From: Anniella stebbinsi
Taxonomy: Eukaryota; Chordata; Lepidosauria; Squamata; Anniellidae
Assembly (NCBI GenBank): GCA_029215795.1
Contig: JARDYH010000002.1
Location: 8,251,501 to 8,315,500, forward strand
Reading direction: 5' to 3'
DNA length: 64,000 bases
Part shown: in pieces, positions 1 to 9,985 of the stretch
Layout of the letters: the number at the start of each line of letters is the position of its first letter
How positions within the stretch are numbered: position 1 is the first letter of the stretch
Notes under the pieces: generated by a model
Seen by the model: the letters and a program-made list of their open reading frames with translations, nothing else
Database searches by the model: none
What the model was told of the DNA's origin: nothing
Made by a program: the position numbers and the translations under genes

Positions 1-117
1 AAAACATTCCTGCTCTGTCAAAAGTCTAACAATGAGTTACGAAGATGAGGAGTCTGTACTACAGATGCCTCCTGCATGTGTTTGCATGATTAGACATTTG
101 GGATTAGACAAATTTAT

Positions 118-154
118 GGAGGAGGAGGAGGAGGAGGAGGAGGTGGAGGAGGGA
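118..154. repeat. GGA-rich simple repeat
   Basis: A short purine run of GAGGAG units lies directly upstream of a CR1 3' fragment. It encodes only a serine run on the minus strand and has no gene signal. Confidence 0.9.
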
Positions 155-167
155 TGAATCACTCTAT

Positions 168-542
168 GATGACTGAAAGAACTGGGCATGTTTAGCCTGG
201 AGAAGATAAGATTGAGGGGAGACTTCAAATACTTGAAAGGTTGTCATACAGAGGAGGGCCAGGATCTCTTCTCGATGATCCCAGATTGCAGAACACAGAA
301 CAATGGACTCAAGTTACAGGAAGTCAGATTCCAGATGGACATCAGAAAAAAAAACTTCCTGACTGTAGAGTAGTACGACAATGGAACCAATGGCCTCGGG
401 AGGTGGTGGGCTCTCCCATACTAGAGGCATTCAAGATGCAGCTGGACAGCCATTTGTCAGGTGGACTCCTGTATTGATCAGGGGGTTGGACTTGATGGCC
501 TTAGAGGCTGCTTCCAACTCTACTATTCTATGATTCTATGAA
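168..542 (+). mobile_element. CR1 LINE, 3' end fragment
   Basis: This is a 5'-truncated CR1 non-LTR retrotransposon. The plus strand encodes the degraded end of the CR1 polymerase (around [21 protein letters not shown], broken by frameshifts), then the 3' untranslated part, and finishes with the CR1 tail motif TCTATGATTCTATGAA. The minus-strand CR1 copy at 54567-55190 covers the same portion with a better preserved frame. CR1 copies are typically 5' truncated and lack long target duplications, as here. It is decayed and not active. Confidence 0.85.
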
Positions 543-1192
543 TACAATTTAGCAATGATCTTTCCCAACCTCCAAAGTCATCCTGCCCAACTCCTTGCTG
601 ATGCAGGAAATCCACATCTACAATAGCCTGATATGTTTTCATCCAGCCCTGGCTTAAATAAATTAGGGCTTCAAGTGTAATGAGAGTCCACCAGTTTCTG
701 AGATTGTCTGTTTTACTGTCAAACAGCTTGTACCATCAGAAGATTCTTCCTAGTGTTTACTCATCTCTTTATAGAGTGTATTGCACCCGTGATCTGTCCA
801 CCATGAAAAAGGGAATGCACATCCCCCCCCCCAGCATAAACTCTGATGTGAGGGTGCTATACCTAAGGCTGAGACAGGATTCTTCCCTTCAACAGCATGC
901 AGTGTGTGTGTGTGTGTGGGGGAGGAAAATATCTCAAAAAAATCTGTTCTCATGTCAGTCACTGTCTTGCGTCTGTGTGGGGGGGGAGGGGGTGTTGATG
1001 GGGACATGCACTCCTCAATTTCACACAGAGAAGAAATATCGACAGTCCAGGTTAGTGGAGGAGCTGGACCCATGGTGAGACTAGTCTCTACTATTTAGCT
1101 GGGTGTCTGACACAGACACCAGATGAAGGAAGGGTTCTTCCTTATATCTACATGTCCTCTCTTTGTTCTGTTCTTCTCTGTACTCTTTTTAG
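543..1192. other. Unassigned sequence with GT and G runs
   Basis: I recognise no gene or repeat family here. A short GT tract at 901-920 and G-rich runs near 980-992 produce spurious cysteine/valine-rich reading frames on both strands. Confidence 0.5.
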
Positions 1193-1383
1193 TTGTCAGG
1201 AATGGAGAAGTCACGGATGACAAATTGGCTGTGAACAGCAGGCGGTCAGGTCACTTCTGCTTATTAAACCAGCAGATGCACTTCTACTGTTTGACGAAGT
1301 GTCAGGGCCCACTGCCTTGTAACGCCTCCAGGAAGGATCAGGAGTCTTGTAAAAGCCGCACAGCTGCCTTGCAGAAGATCCAG
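1193..1383 (+). other. Candidate host exon (unassigned)
   Basis: A 191 bp segment is open in one frame and flanked by a pyrimidine-rich tract ending in TTTTTAG and by a CAG|GTGAAT donor-like site. Translated in phase (first two bases complete a split codon) it is cysteine-rich, with motifs such as HFCLLNQQMHFYCLTKC followed by QGPLPC and ESC. I do not recognise the protein. The opposite strand is also open over most of the span, so chance is a real possibility. No neighbouring exon is visible within several kilobases. Confidence 0.25.
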
Positions 1384-1494
1384 GTGAATCTTGGGTTCCG
1401 CAATTCAGCCACACAAGTCTCCTCTTCCCCTGTGATCGTCTATCCTATATATATCACAAGACTGTGTCGGAAGCAGAGCAGAGTCTCTTTTTAA

Positions 1495-2156
1495 TATCCA
1501 CCTTGCTGGCAGCACAATGAGTTCAGAGACGATTATAGAACATAGAGCGAAAACTTTTTTTGCTGAGCTTCCATCCCACCTCACTCAAAGTGGTGGAAAG
1601 GGGTACTTAAAACTCACCGCCAGGGCCAGACAATAGGCGTCCAACATCTGCTCTGCCTCAGCAGTTATGCACAGCTGTCTGCTGTTCTAGAAGAAGTGCT
1701 AAAATGCGTAGCCTGAAGAATACCAATGAACTCCTCCTCCCTGAGCAAACTGATGTAAGAAATACTTCCCCCACTCCAGTTAACTTATAAAATTGCCTTA
1801 TACCAAGCTATAGTGGGCTCCATCTAGCCCACTATAGCTGCTTTGATTGGAAGAAGCTGTCTAGGATCTCAGGGAAAGAAAGGGTCATTCCCAGCTCTGC
1901 TATCTGAGATCTCAACATCTGGATCAGGGATGTGCAGCCTCCAGCCTTCCTCCTTGGGTTTCTTGAGGGGGGATCCAAGGCACCCTGCTCCAGAGGAATT
2001 TTCATGGGAATACAACCATGGGACTTGGTAGGTGGTCTTCTCAGCATCATTCCACTGTCTTCCCATGGTATATGGCAGCCCTGTGGAGACAGCATGCACC
2101 ACGTCAAGCCCAGGGACTTGGCTGTTCTAGGAAGAATGACCACCAAATGACAAATC

Positions 2157-2157
<1 letters not shown>
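1495..2157. other. Unassigned sequence
   Basis: No repeat family or exon is recognised. Overlapping frames on both strands around 1830-2150 are short and mutually contradictory, so I do not call a gene. Confidence 0.5.

Positions 2158-2193
<36 letters not shown>
2158..2193. repeat. (ATT)n microsatellite
   Basis: About twelve ATT units. Similar ATT tails follow L2 3' ends elsewhere in this window (15146, 61325), but here no L2 body is recognisable beside it. Confidence 0.95.
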
Positions 2194-2219
2194 GCTATCA
2201 TAAGCTTTTGTTGTTGTTT

Positions 2220-2440
2220 TCTGAAGGGGGAATTTTGCATCTAGGTGCACATTCACTTTTAGGTGTATTCAAATGTGTGCTTCCCTCATTGACGAAAGTA
2301 TGCAAATGCATTTTTGAAGTTTGCATTTCTCTAGTGAGTGTATTTTGCAAACATGATTGAAAGCTCAGGAATATGTGAGCTTTGCCCCCTACCCCCACCC
2401 CAAATGCACACACGTTCATATGCAGGGTTGTGAATAGAGA
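2220..2440. repeat. Family F-like dispersed repeat
   Basis: This stretch is rich in phrases such as GTGCACATTC, TGCAAATGCA and TTTGCATTTC. They recur in loosely related form at 11935-12130, 13770-14095, 14460-14660, 22855-22990 and 40385-40695. I treat these as old copies of one dispersed repeat. Two of the copies end in a CATCCCTA motif that matches hAT-type ends in this window. Confidence 0.4.
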
Positions 2441-2848
2441 AAGTTCTCATCTTAAACAAAGGCACCCAGTGGGTATGGCATGTGGGAATACAGGCGAGGG
2501 CTTCCTTGGTTGGTCACCATGCCTGGCCGCATCATTACTGGTCTTCTATGAAACCAGAGAAACACAGCTGTTCTGTGGAGCATTTGGGGAAAGCTTTGTT
2601 TTACAGCACTTGTATTTCTGACTTTGATTGCAACTCCAATTGGTGTAAATTGTGATTTACGGAGGAGGGGGACATGAACAAAAAGTTCCTGGATTAAGGA
2701 AAAAAGCCTGTGTCTTGGATTGGAAATGCAAGCTGGGGTGGGGAGGTGTTGGGAAAATCCGGCAAGCCCCCAAATTTCCTCACAATTGGCATAACTTGCC
2801 TTGATGTTGCTCTGACCAACCTATCCCTATCCAAGAGAGAGTATAGTG

Positions 2849-2879
<31 letters not shown>

Positions 2880-2926
2880 CCTCCCTTTTTCTGTGTGTAT
2901 TTGAACACACACACACACACACACAA
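2849..2926. repeat. (CT)n and (AC)n microsatellites
   Basis: A CT tract at 2849-2875 is followed by a short spacer and an AC tract at 2904-2926. Confidence 0.95.
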
Positions 2927-3198
2927 TCCCTGGATAGGATGAAATGTGCTGAAATTTCTCAGAAGACATTTTCCTGAGAACTGCCATTTCCCCTTTCTTC
3001 GCCCATTGCAGCAAAAGGCTGTTTACAGACATTTCTTCGAATATTCTCTAGCATTTGTTGCAGCGACCACCATTCCCTCCCCCTCCACACAAAATTATTC
3101 AAAACAACACTTGATCCACAACATTGTGGAGGATGTAAAATGTTGATTTTCAGCCAACATGGTTCCTGCTGTTGTCACTTGAAGCAGCAGCTTAAAAA

Positions 3199-3236
3199 AG
3201 AAGGAAGGAAGAAAGGAAGGAAGGAAGGAAGGAAGG
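3199..3236. repeat. (GGAA)n microsatellite
   Basis: A run of GGAA/GAAA units sits immediately upstream of the hAT-like repeat that starts at 3253. Confidence 0.9.
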
Positions 3237-3252
3237 CCATATCTACACCATC

Positions 3253-3640
3253 TAGGGTGCCCATCTGCCTGGATTTGTCCGGACATGCCAGGAAAATGGC
3301 GGGCAAATCCAAATCCGGGGGGAAAATCCATTTTGGGGTGCCAAATCCGGAAATTTAGCCCCCCCAAAGCCTGTTTCGGGTACTTACGGTTTTGGTCTTC
3401 CGAGGCCTGCCGAAGCCATTTCTGGGTTCCTAGAGGGCCGTCGCTATGGCGATGGCCCACTAGGAATCCGGAGATGGCTTCAGCAGGCCTCTGCAGGCCC
3501 ATTTCAAGCACTTCCGGTTTCGGCCTTCTGAGGCCTTCTGAAGCCATTTCTGGGTTCCTAGAGGGGCCGTCACCTCTAGGAATCTGGAAATGGCTTCGGC
3601 AGGCCCATTTGGGGCACCTCCGAGGCCTGCCCCTGGTGGG
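3253..3640. mobile_element. hAT-like non-autonomous element fragment with two hairpins
   Basis: It begins with TAGGGTGCCCATCTG, a hAT-style end, followed by a CG-rich section with paired TCCGGACATG / AAATCCGG phrases. Two tandem imperfect hairpins follow, about 127 bp apart: 3411-3482 and 3536-3599. Each opens with GAAGCCATTTCTGGGTTCCTAG and closes with the near complement ending ATGGCTTC. A long open frame across it (3285-3893) is a by-product of the repeat. I could not find the other end or a target duplication. Confidence 0.5.
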
Positions 3641-4007
3641 TCATCCACACTTACCAAAACTCAGTCTGCAAACCCCTTCCTGCTCCCGCTCGACGATCCT
3701 GGGCCTCTTCTTGGACGGTGCAGGCAGAGGACAAAAAGCAGGCAGAGCAGCAGGTAGGACAGTTTTATCCTGGGAGTTACAAGGTTGTGAGAATTTTTCC
3801 AAAACTGCCCTCCACCTGTTAGGATCTCTCCTCTCCCAGGTCTCATCCTGTACTTTTCTAATCCCCTTCTCTGCAACCCCTTGCTACTACTAGGAATATT
3901 TTCAAGGTGAATGTAAAAATCCCCATAATTTGCCCAGAGAAATGGGGGAGGGGGAGGGGGAAGGGGAGGGAAGCAAGCATAGGAGCAGCCTTGGGAGAGG
4001 TATGTTT

Positions 4008-4230
4008 GTGTGAGTGTATTTATGTGATGGGTGCATGGGGTGCATATTCATTTGTCTATGAATGGATGTGTGTGCGTGTGTTTTGGGGTGGGTGATCCTG
4101 AGAGAGTTTACTTGTTTGCAGTGTGTGAGTGTATTTATCTGATGGGTGCATGTTCATTTGTCTATGAATGGATGTGTGCGTGTGTGTTTTGTGGTGGGTG
4201 ATTCTGAGAGAGTTTGGTGTTTGTGTGCAT
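4008..4230. repeat. Two-copy tandem repeat, ~105-115 bp unit
   Basis: The phrase TGAGTGTATTTAT at 4011 recurs at 4126. It is followed both times by a GATGGGTGCATG stretch, CATTTGTCTATGAATGGATG and GGTGGGTGAT. The first unit carries about ten extra bases. No coding content. Confidence 0.85.
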
Positions 4231-4837
4231 GTTGAGAGCGTATGAGGAGCTATAGTTTTGTATGTGAGAGTTGGAATGATATGGAGTTGATATTCCTATT
4301 TACGGGAAATAAATTTGAATGAATTTTCTAAGAATTCATTTAGAGATGGTTTGAGCAAATTGGTTTAGCTGTCTGGAAAAAAAGTGTTGTGCTAGAACAG
4401 AAAATGGCTTCAAAGCAGTACCTTTATCTGGTTACCTCACCCATTTGCTTTTCTTTGATTGTTTTGTTGGAGGAGAACATTGTAATATATTGATGTATGA
4501 ATTGACTTATTAGCAATATTTATGTACTACTTCTTATTTGACTAAATCATGAAACAGTTTAAAAAAAGAATATAAAAATGTGCAATGGTATCATATTAGA
4601 AGTTCATTTGAACATACAGTAGCTCATGGCTGTGTGAAAGGCAAAGTAAATGGATGCAACTTCAATGGGCTTTTTAAACATCATGAATACGTAATTATTA
4701 TCCATCTCTATTGGAGGATGATTGTTACTGGCCATGGTGTTTTTACTTCATCTATGTGATATTTGCTGGTGCTAGCATTTGTTTTATCCTTTTAGTAACT
4801 GTACAAAACCAGACGATTCTTGTTAAATACAGTATCC
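4231..4837. other. AT-rich unassigned sequence
   Basis: AT-rich DNA with no recognised gene or repeat. Confidence 0.5.
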
Positions 4838-4957
4838 TCCTCCAAGCTGGTTCTCTCCAGATGTGTTGGATAAAACTCCCAATGCCCAATCAGCATGACC
4901 AGATAGGAGTTACAGTCAAAGACATTTGGAGAGGATTGGGTTGGGGAAGGCTTAAAT
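4838..4957. repeat. Family K palindromic repeat copy
   Basis: The section runs from CTCCAGATGTGTTGGA to GACATTTGGAGAGGATTGGG and is near-palindromic. Related copies lie at 25866-25978 and 26496-26632, sharing the phrase AAAACATCTGGAGG or its relatives. It is probably an old non-autonomous DNA element. Target duplications are not evident. Confidence 0.5.
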
Positions 4958-6460
4958 ACATAGAGTTCTAAGCTTTTTTTTTTAAAAAAATCATATTCCT
5001 CCTCAGTTTATTAATCTTCACAAGATCATATCTAGCTGAGCTGGAGCCTAGATCCACATTGTATATTGTATCTTCTATATATTTTTTCAATTAATTCTCA
5101 AAACCCGTGTCAGACTGTTAATGAATTTTCCATTTAATTCACTAATCTTTTGGATCTAACTATTAGCTCTTGCACCAATGGGCATGGTGGGTGGGGTGGG
5201 TGGAGAAGGGTTTTTCACTTCTCCTGTAATTGCTAGTTATTTTATATCATCCACCTGAAGTTTCTGAAGTCTGAAAGCCCAAAGTAAAATTGTTAAAAGT
5301 CCTAAAGACATTTCCATCAAAGTCCATTGGAGTTCTACTGATGAAAATTCTGACCAGCAAAATATCTCAACCTGTGCCAATATGAGTACGATTTCCTAAA
5401 ACCTTTGCTGGGTCGCTCTTTTCCTCTTCCTTTTCTGCAACGTTTTTGTCATTAGGTATTGCTATGTCAATGAGGTAGTTGTGTTTTTCTTTTATATGTA
5501 TGACTGTTGTGTCTGATCGCTTGCAAAGTACTGTCTTGTCCCAGAATTGTTCTGTCCCAGCATAGCATGGCTTGGCTTGACTTGAGTGTGTCTGGATCTC
5601 CTAGGCTCTGAAAGCATCTTTCTGGAAAGCACCTACTGGTTGCATGGTCGAGGAGGCCAGGTTCTGTGAGTGCTTAGTTGTCCTTGACAGGAGGGCCTTG
5701 CACTTGCTAGAGTAAGGTGAAGAGGCTGCAATCCTACATTCATTTATCTGGGAGTAAGCTTCATTGAAATCAACAAGAGTTATTTCTAAAGTTTCTTTGG
5801 CCAGTTTTCTTTGGGTCCCTGACTGGGATTTCTATTCTCTACACACTGAGGCAGTGTAAATTCAGGATATACTTGTATAAAAGGAGGAAAAGGTCCTTGT
5901 CTAGCATTGTGATAAAGGGCATCTGTTCTGGCCTTTCTTTGTATTGCTACTGACCATGGTTTTGTTTACATGGCTAATGAACCAGAGATATAATGACACA
6001 TGTTTAGATTAGTTTCTCACTAATAAACCAGTAATTGAAACAAGCGAAGAGGTAAGAAGTGACTACAACAAGCCTTTAGTCCATTTTGTTTCATGGCTAA
6101 TGTTTGCAGGGTAATCGTATTTTATACCCTTCCTGCAATGCTAGGTTGCTAGTTTGTTGTACTAGATTTTTCTGCACTTCTCAACTGCTTCATTTGTTCA
6201 GTGGTAGCAATGCTGAATCTGTGAGTATGGATAAGAGAAATGTTATGGGAAAAGAGTGTTAAATGTTAGGAAAGTTGGGACTACGGTCATCCAGTGAAGG
6301 ATTTGCAGTCAGAAAACATATTTGAGGGAAGGGGAAACTATCACACAGAGCATAGCAAAAGTTTCAAAGCACAGCAAAAGCTACAAAAGTAGGAGTGAGT
6401 AAAGTTAATTTCAGATACATTGAATGTCTCACTTATTCTTTATTTTAGTGATTTTAACAT
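4958..6460. other. Unassigned sequence, one short repeat scrap
   Basis: I see no gene. A short stretch at 5729-5790 (GGGAGTAAGCTTCATTGAAA) resembles the repeat at 43679-43771. The rest looks like old unique or decayed DNA. Confidence 0.45.
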
Positions 6461-6522
6461 GAAGATATTGTGTAGAACAGGTTTGTCTTAATTGTATGCT
6501 GTGAAATCAGACATGTGACCAA

Positions 6523-6640
6523 GGCCATGTTTGGGTGGGCACGCCCCCTTGGGGGCTGGACATGTTGGTGGGCACACCCCCTTGGGGGACGGCCATGTTG
6601 GTGGGCATGCCCCATTGGGGCGGCCATGTTATCCTCCTTT
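6523..6640. repeat. Family J repeat with triplicated ~36 bp core
   Basis: Three adjacent units share GGTGGGCAYRCCCCMTTGGGG preceded by a CATGTT phrase. A single-unit copy of the same repeat is at 21580-21640, where the surrounding words (GTAGAACGGACATG, TGTCCTCCTTTTTTG) also match. The extra units here are a local tandem expansion. Confidence 0.7.
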
Positions 6641-6659
6641 TTGATTTCCAAAATATGGT

Positions 6660-7507
6660 CATCCTACCACCATCCATTTATCTCAGGGTCAGCTTGAGGT
6701 TGTCCCTTTGCATCCAGATGACACACAGGGGATCCCAGGGTCAACCAGGAATTACCACTCACTTTCCCTGGGATAAAATGGACTATTTTAACATGATGTT
6801 TCCCACTGTCCCGGGACAACCCTGAAGACCATGGATGCTGTGGTGTAGGCTAGGGTGACCAGATAAAATCCAGGTCAGGGCTCATGTAACTTTAACAGTG
6901 GTAAAGAAAAGGGAATTTCAGCCAGTGTCATTTGTATGCAATTAGTTCCTGGTGAAATTCCCTCTTCATCACAACAGTTAAAGATGTAGGCACTACAAAA
7001 GAAGGCAGGACCCCTGCAACTTTAATTGTTGCGATGAAGAGGGAATTTCACCAGGAACTAATTGCATACAAATGACACTGGCTGAAATTCCCTTTTCTCT
7101 ACAACTGTTAAAGTTACATAAGCCCTGACCTGGATTTTATCTGGTCACCCTAGTGTAGACTCCAGGGTCTCCCTCCTCCCCGTGAGTAGACGGCCTCCAG
7201 AAATGGGTGCAAAGTTCTCTGAGGGGGATTCTGTGCCCATTGGGGGTCAGCGGCTTTTTCCATCCCCAGGATGGCTGCTGGCACTTTTCATCAGCAAGTA
7301 TTTTTTTCTTTTGTACTCACATTTTCTGCAGGATCGGGGCCGTGCAATTGTGCAACCTGCTCCTACTCCCCCTCCCCCCAAAAAACTATGCCACACTAGA
7401 CATCCTTCTTTATTTCCGGGACATTGCACTGGCATTTGGACACTGGAGGAGGATCGTGCCCAAGAGCCGCCCCCTCTCCTGGAAAGCTCATAGATGTAGA
7501 TGAGCCC
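6660..7507 (+). mobile_element. Family B element, interrupted by a family A element
   Basis: The left part (to 6850) carries the family B words ATTTATCTCAGGGTCAGC, CACAGGGGATCC and CCTGGGATAAAATGG. The right part (7153-7507) carries GAGTAGACGGCC, CCCATTGGGGGTC and ends CATAGATGTAGATGAGCCC. The copy at 18401-18979 shows the same order without interruption, so the family A element at 6851-7152 inserted into a pre-existing family B copy. The element encodes no protein. Short overlapping frames in the right part are incidental. Confidence 0.8.
6851..7152 (-). mobile_element. Family A foldback element A1
   Basis: The 302 bp palindrome starts TAGGGTGACC and ends GGTCACCCTA. Flanking 8-mers GTGTAGGC (6843-6850) and GTGTAGAC (7153-7160) match at 7 of 8 bases, as expected for a hAT-type target duplication. 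The two arms are complementary over roughly 130 bp each, and the asymmetric centre is in the opposite orientation to copies A5 and A8. It encodes no transposase, so any movement would need a transposase supplied elsewhere. Confidence 0.9.
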
Positions 7508-8092
7508 AAAGAAAGAAAGAAAAGTTCAGGGGTGGGGGGGGGGTGGGGAGAGAAGCGCCTTCTGCCATGCCCGACCCAAGGCCTGGGTGTGGGGAAGCTT
7601 TTGCAGGAGGGGGAAGGGTGAGGAGATGTGCCCACTTCCTATTCGTAAGCAGGATGTGGCGCCACCAGGAAGGGAGGGGTGGCCAGACTAAAAAGATGCA
7701 GGCCAACCTCCCCCTCCTCCTCTATGTTTGTGTGGCTCCCTCCCAGTAGGCAGGGTGGGTTCACTGGGCCTATTGGGGCCAAGTAGGATTTTTTTACTCA
7801 TGTTCTGAATTGGCCATGTGTTTTTTTTTGCCTAATCCACACTGTAAGGCAGGTTGGGGTGCAGTAAAATAGTTAATTTGGCTAATTGCATAACTTGGTC
7901 ATATTTTGAATCTGGTGGATAGGGAGGGGCATCCAGAGGGGAATATTTGTGAGCGTTCACAGGCACTGTTGCGATGACTGGTAATACCTGAGGCTCCCAG
8001 CTTTGAGCCCCACAGCCGAGCTTGGGAGATAAGGGTTACCTTTGAGGCCAGCCCTTCTCACCTACCCAGAGCCATGCAGCTTGGGGGAAGGT
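7153..8092. repeat. Tandem duplication, copy 1 (940 bp between family A elements)
   Basis: This interval is repeated at 8395-9335. I see one difference by eye, a run of 10 versus 11 G near 7542/8784. It contains the right part of family B (to about 7507) and the start of an LTR-like sequence (about 7540-8092). Paired reading frames in the two copies (for example 7182-7493 and 8424-8735) are identical because the DNA is identical. They are not gene duplicates. Confidence 0.95.
7560..8092 (+). mobile_element. LTR-like sequence, 5' portion (first copy)
   Basis: It matches the LTR-like sequence at 20792-21545 in order: GGGTGAGGAGA, GTGGCGCCAC, GGGTTCACTGG against GGGTTCGCTGG, GGCCAAGTAGGA, a TTTTTT stretch, CACTGTAAGGCAGG against CACTGCAAAAGCAGG, GCACTGTTGCGATGA against GCACTGTTCGGGTGA, then a GGTAA...CCTGAGG phrase. 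The remainder follows beyond the family A insertion at 9336. No gag or pol is nearby, so a solo LTR or an old promoter-bearing retroelement end is most likely. Confidence 0.6.
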
Positions 8093-8394
8093 TAGGCTGA
8101 CCATATAAAAAGGAGGACAGGGCTCCTGTAACTTTAACAGTTGTAGAGAAAAGGGGATTTCAGCCAGCGTCATTTGTATGCAATTAGTTCCTGGTGAAAT
8201 TCCCTCTTCATCACAACAGTTAAAGATGTAGGCACTACAAAAGAAGGCAGGACCCCTGCAACTTTAATTGTTGCGATGAAGAGGGAATTTCACCAGGAAC
8301 TAATTGCATACAAATGACACTGGCTGAAATTCCCTTTTCTCTACAACTGTTAAAGTTACATAAGCCCTGACCTGGATTTTATCTGGTCACCCTA
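8093..8394. mobile_element. Hybrid family A element at the duplication junction
   Basis: The 302 bp element is a chimera. Its left end (TAGGCTGACC, CATATAAAAAGGAGGAC, AGCCAGCGTC) matches A2 at 9336. Its centre and right end (AAAGATGTAGGCACTAC, ending GGTCACCCTA) match A1 at 6851. Its flanks agree with this: left GGGAAGGT (8085-8092) is the A2 target sequence and right GTGTAGAC (8395-8402) is the A1 one. The switch lies in the identical stretch between about 8169 and 8225. This is the signature of unequal homologous recombination between A1 and A2. Confidence 0.93.
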
Positions 8395-9335
8395 GTGTAG
8401 ACTCCAGGGTCTCCCTCCTCCCCGTGAGTAGACGGCCTCCAGAAATGGGTGCAAAGTTCTCTGAGGGGGATTCTGTGCCCATTGGGGGTCAGCGGCTTTT
8501 TCCATCCCCAGGATGGCTGCTGGCACTTTTCATCAGCAAGTATTTTTTTCTTTTGTACTCACATTTTCTGCAGGATCGGGGCCGTGCAATTGTGCAACCT
8601 GCTCCTACTCCCCCTCCCCCCAAAAAACTATGCCACACTAGACATCCTTCTTTATTTCCGGGACATTGCACTGGCATTTGGACACTGGAGGAGGATCGTG
8701 CCCAAGAGCCGCCCCCTCTCCTGGAAAGCTCATAGATGTAGATGAGCCCAAAGAAAGAAAGAAAAGTTCAGGGGTGGGGGGGGGGGTGGGGAGAGAAGCG
8801 CCTTCTGCCATGCCCGACCCAAGGCCTGGGTGTGGGGAAGCTTTTGCAGGAGGGGGAAGGGTGAGGAGATGTGCCCACTTCCTATTCGTAAGCAGGATGT
8901 GGCGCCACCAGGAAGGGAGGGGTGGCCAGACTAAAAAGATGCAGGCCAACCTCCCCCTCCTCCTCTATGTTTGTGTGGCTCCCTCCCAGTAGGCAGGGTG
9001 GGTTCACTGGGCCTATTGGGGCCAAGTAGGATTTTTTTACTCATGTTCTGAATTGGCCATGTGTTTTTTTTTGCCTAATCCACACTGTAAGGCAGGTTGG
9101 GGTGCAGTAAAATAGTTAATTTGGCTAATTGCATAACTTGGTCATATTTTGAATCTGGTGGATAGGGAGGGGCATCCAGAGGGGAATATTTGTGAGCGTT
9201 CACAGGCACTGTTGCGATGACTGGTAATACCTGAGGCTCCCAGCTTTGAGCCCCACAGCCGAGCTTGGGAGATAAGGGTTACCTTTGAGGCCAGCCCTTC
9301 TCACCTACCCAGAGCCATGCAGCTTGGGGGAAGGT
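8395..9335. repeat. Tandem duplication, copy 2 (941 bp)
   Basis: Second copy of 7153-8092, offset by 1242 bp before and 1243 bp after the G run. It holds the same family B tail (8395-8749) and LTR-like start (about 8802-9335). Near identity implies a recent event, or possibly an assembly or allele-merging artefact. Confidence 0.95.
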
Positions 9336-9581
9336 TAGGCTGACCATATAAAAAGGAGGACAGGGCTCCTGTAACTTTAACAGTTGTAGAGAAAAGGGGA
9401 TTTCAGCCAGCGTCATTTGTATGCAATTAGTTCCTGGTGAAATTCCCTCTTCATCACAACAGTTAAAGGTGCAGGGGCCCTGCCTTCTTTTGTATATGGT
9501 CACTCTAGTATAGTGCATGCACCTTTAACTGTTGTGATGAAGAGGGAAGAGCCCTGTCCTCCTTTTCATATGGTCAGCCTA
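9336..9581 (+). mobile_element. Family A foldback element A2 (one arm shortened)
   Basis: It starts TAGGCTGACC and ends GGTCAGCCTA, with a perfect 8-bp target duplication GGGAAGGT at 9328-9335 and 9582-9589. The right arm has lost most of its middle (GAAGAGGGA joins directly to GAGCCCTGTCC), giving 246 bp instead of about 320. It is inserted in the LTR-like sequence, which resumes at 9590. Confidence 0.93.
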
Positions 9582-9589
9582 GGGAAGGT

Positions 9590-9800
9590 GACACCGGAAG
9601 GTCTCCCTACCCTGATAGGGGCAGCCCATGGGGAGGCGAAGTAACAGCGCCTACCCACAGGGCAAGAATGGCTAGCCCGATTTAGGGAAATAAGGGGCCT
9701 GTAGATAGGCCTACACTGGATGCCCCATAGGACTCCCTTTGCAGATCTTTAAATAAAATTGTTAAACCCATTTTATGTGTCTTGTCCCTTGATTATCTCC
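9590..9800 (+). mobile_element. LTR-like sequence, 3' portion with AATAAA
   Basis: It continues the LTR-like sequence interrupted at 9335. The words GACACCGG, AATGGCTAGCC and a terminal AATAAA (9752-9757) followed by TTTTATGTGTCTTGTC match the order seen at 21330-21545 (GACACCGG, AATAAA, then TTTTGGTGTCGTCTC). AATAAA followed by a GT-rich segment is typical of a polyadenylation site. Confidence 0.6.
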
Positions 9801-9834
9801 CTCCACTCCGCAAATGAAACCATGCTATTGCTAA

Positions 9835-9985
9835 TGTAAATAGTAAGCTCCATCCCTGAGAAACTATTGGAGAATTTCTCCTCCCTCCAGTGCAATTTGG
9901 ATAAATGTTCCCTTCAATTTCTCTACCCACAAAAAGGGGTGAAGAATTTCAAGAGGCTGTTTGCTCACAGCTCTAGCCTATGTGA
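9835..9985 (+). repeat. Family G repeat copy
   Basis: It shares GGAGAATTTCTCCTCC, AATTTCTCT.CCCACAAA and AGAGGCTG followed by ACAGCTCTA with 24805-24945. It ends in a CTCTAG motif in both copies. It is probably an old dispersed DNA element with no coding content. Confidence 0.6.

Noticed and set aside
3285..3893. A 202-codon open frame on the plus strand
   Set aside because: It crosses the hairpins of a hAT-like repeat and reads repeated SEA/SGFL-type phrases from the repeat units. The minus strand is also open. No family motif is seen.
7182..8992. Pairs of identical ~100-codon reading frames at 7182/8424, 7207/8449 and 7424/8666, as if a small gene family
   Set aside because: They are identical only because the underlying DNA is a recent tandem duplication. 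They lie in a family B tail and an LTR-like sequence and overlap frames on the other strand.
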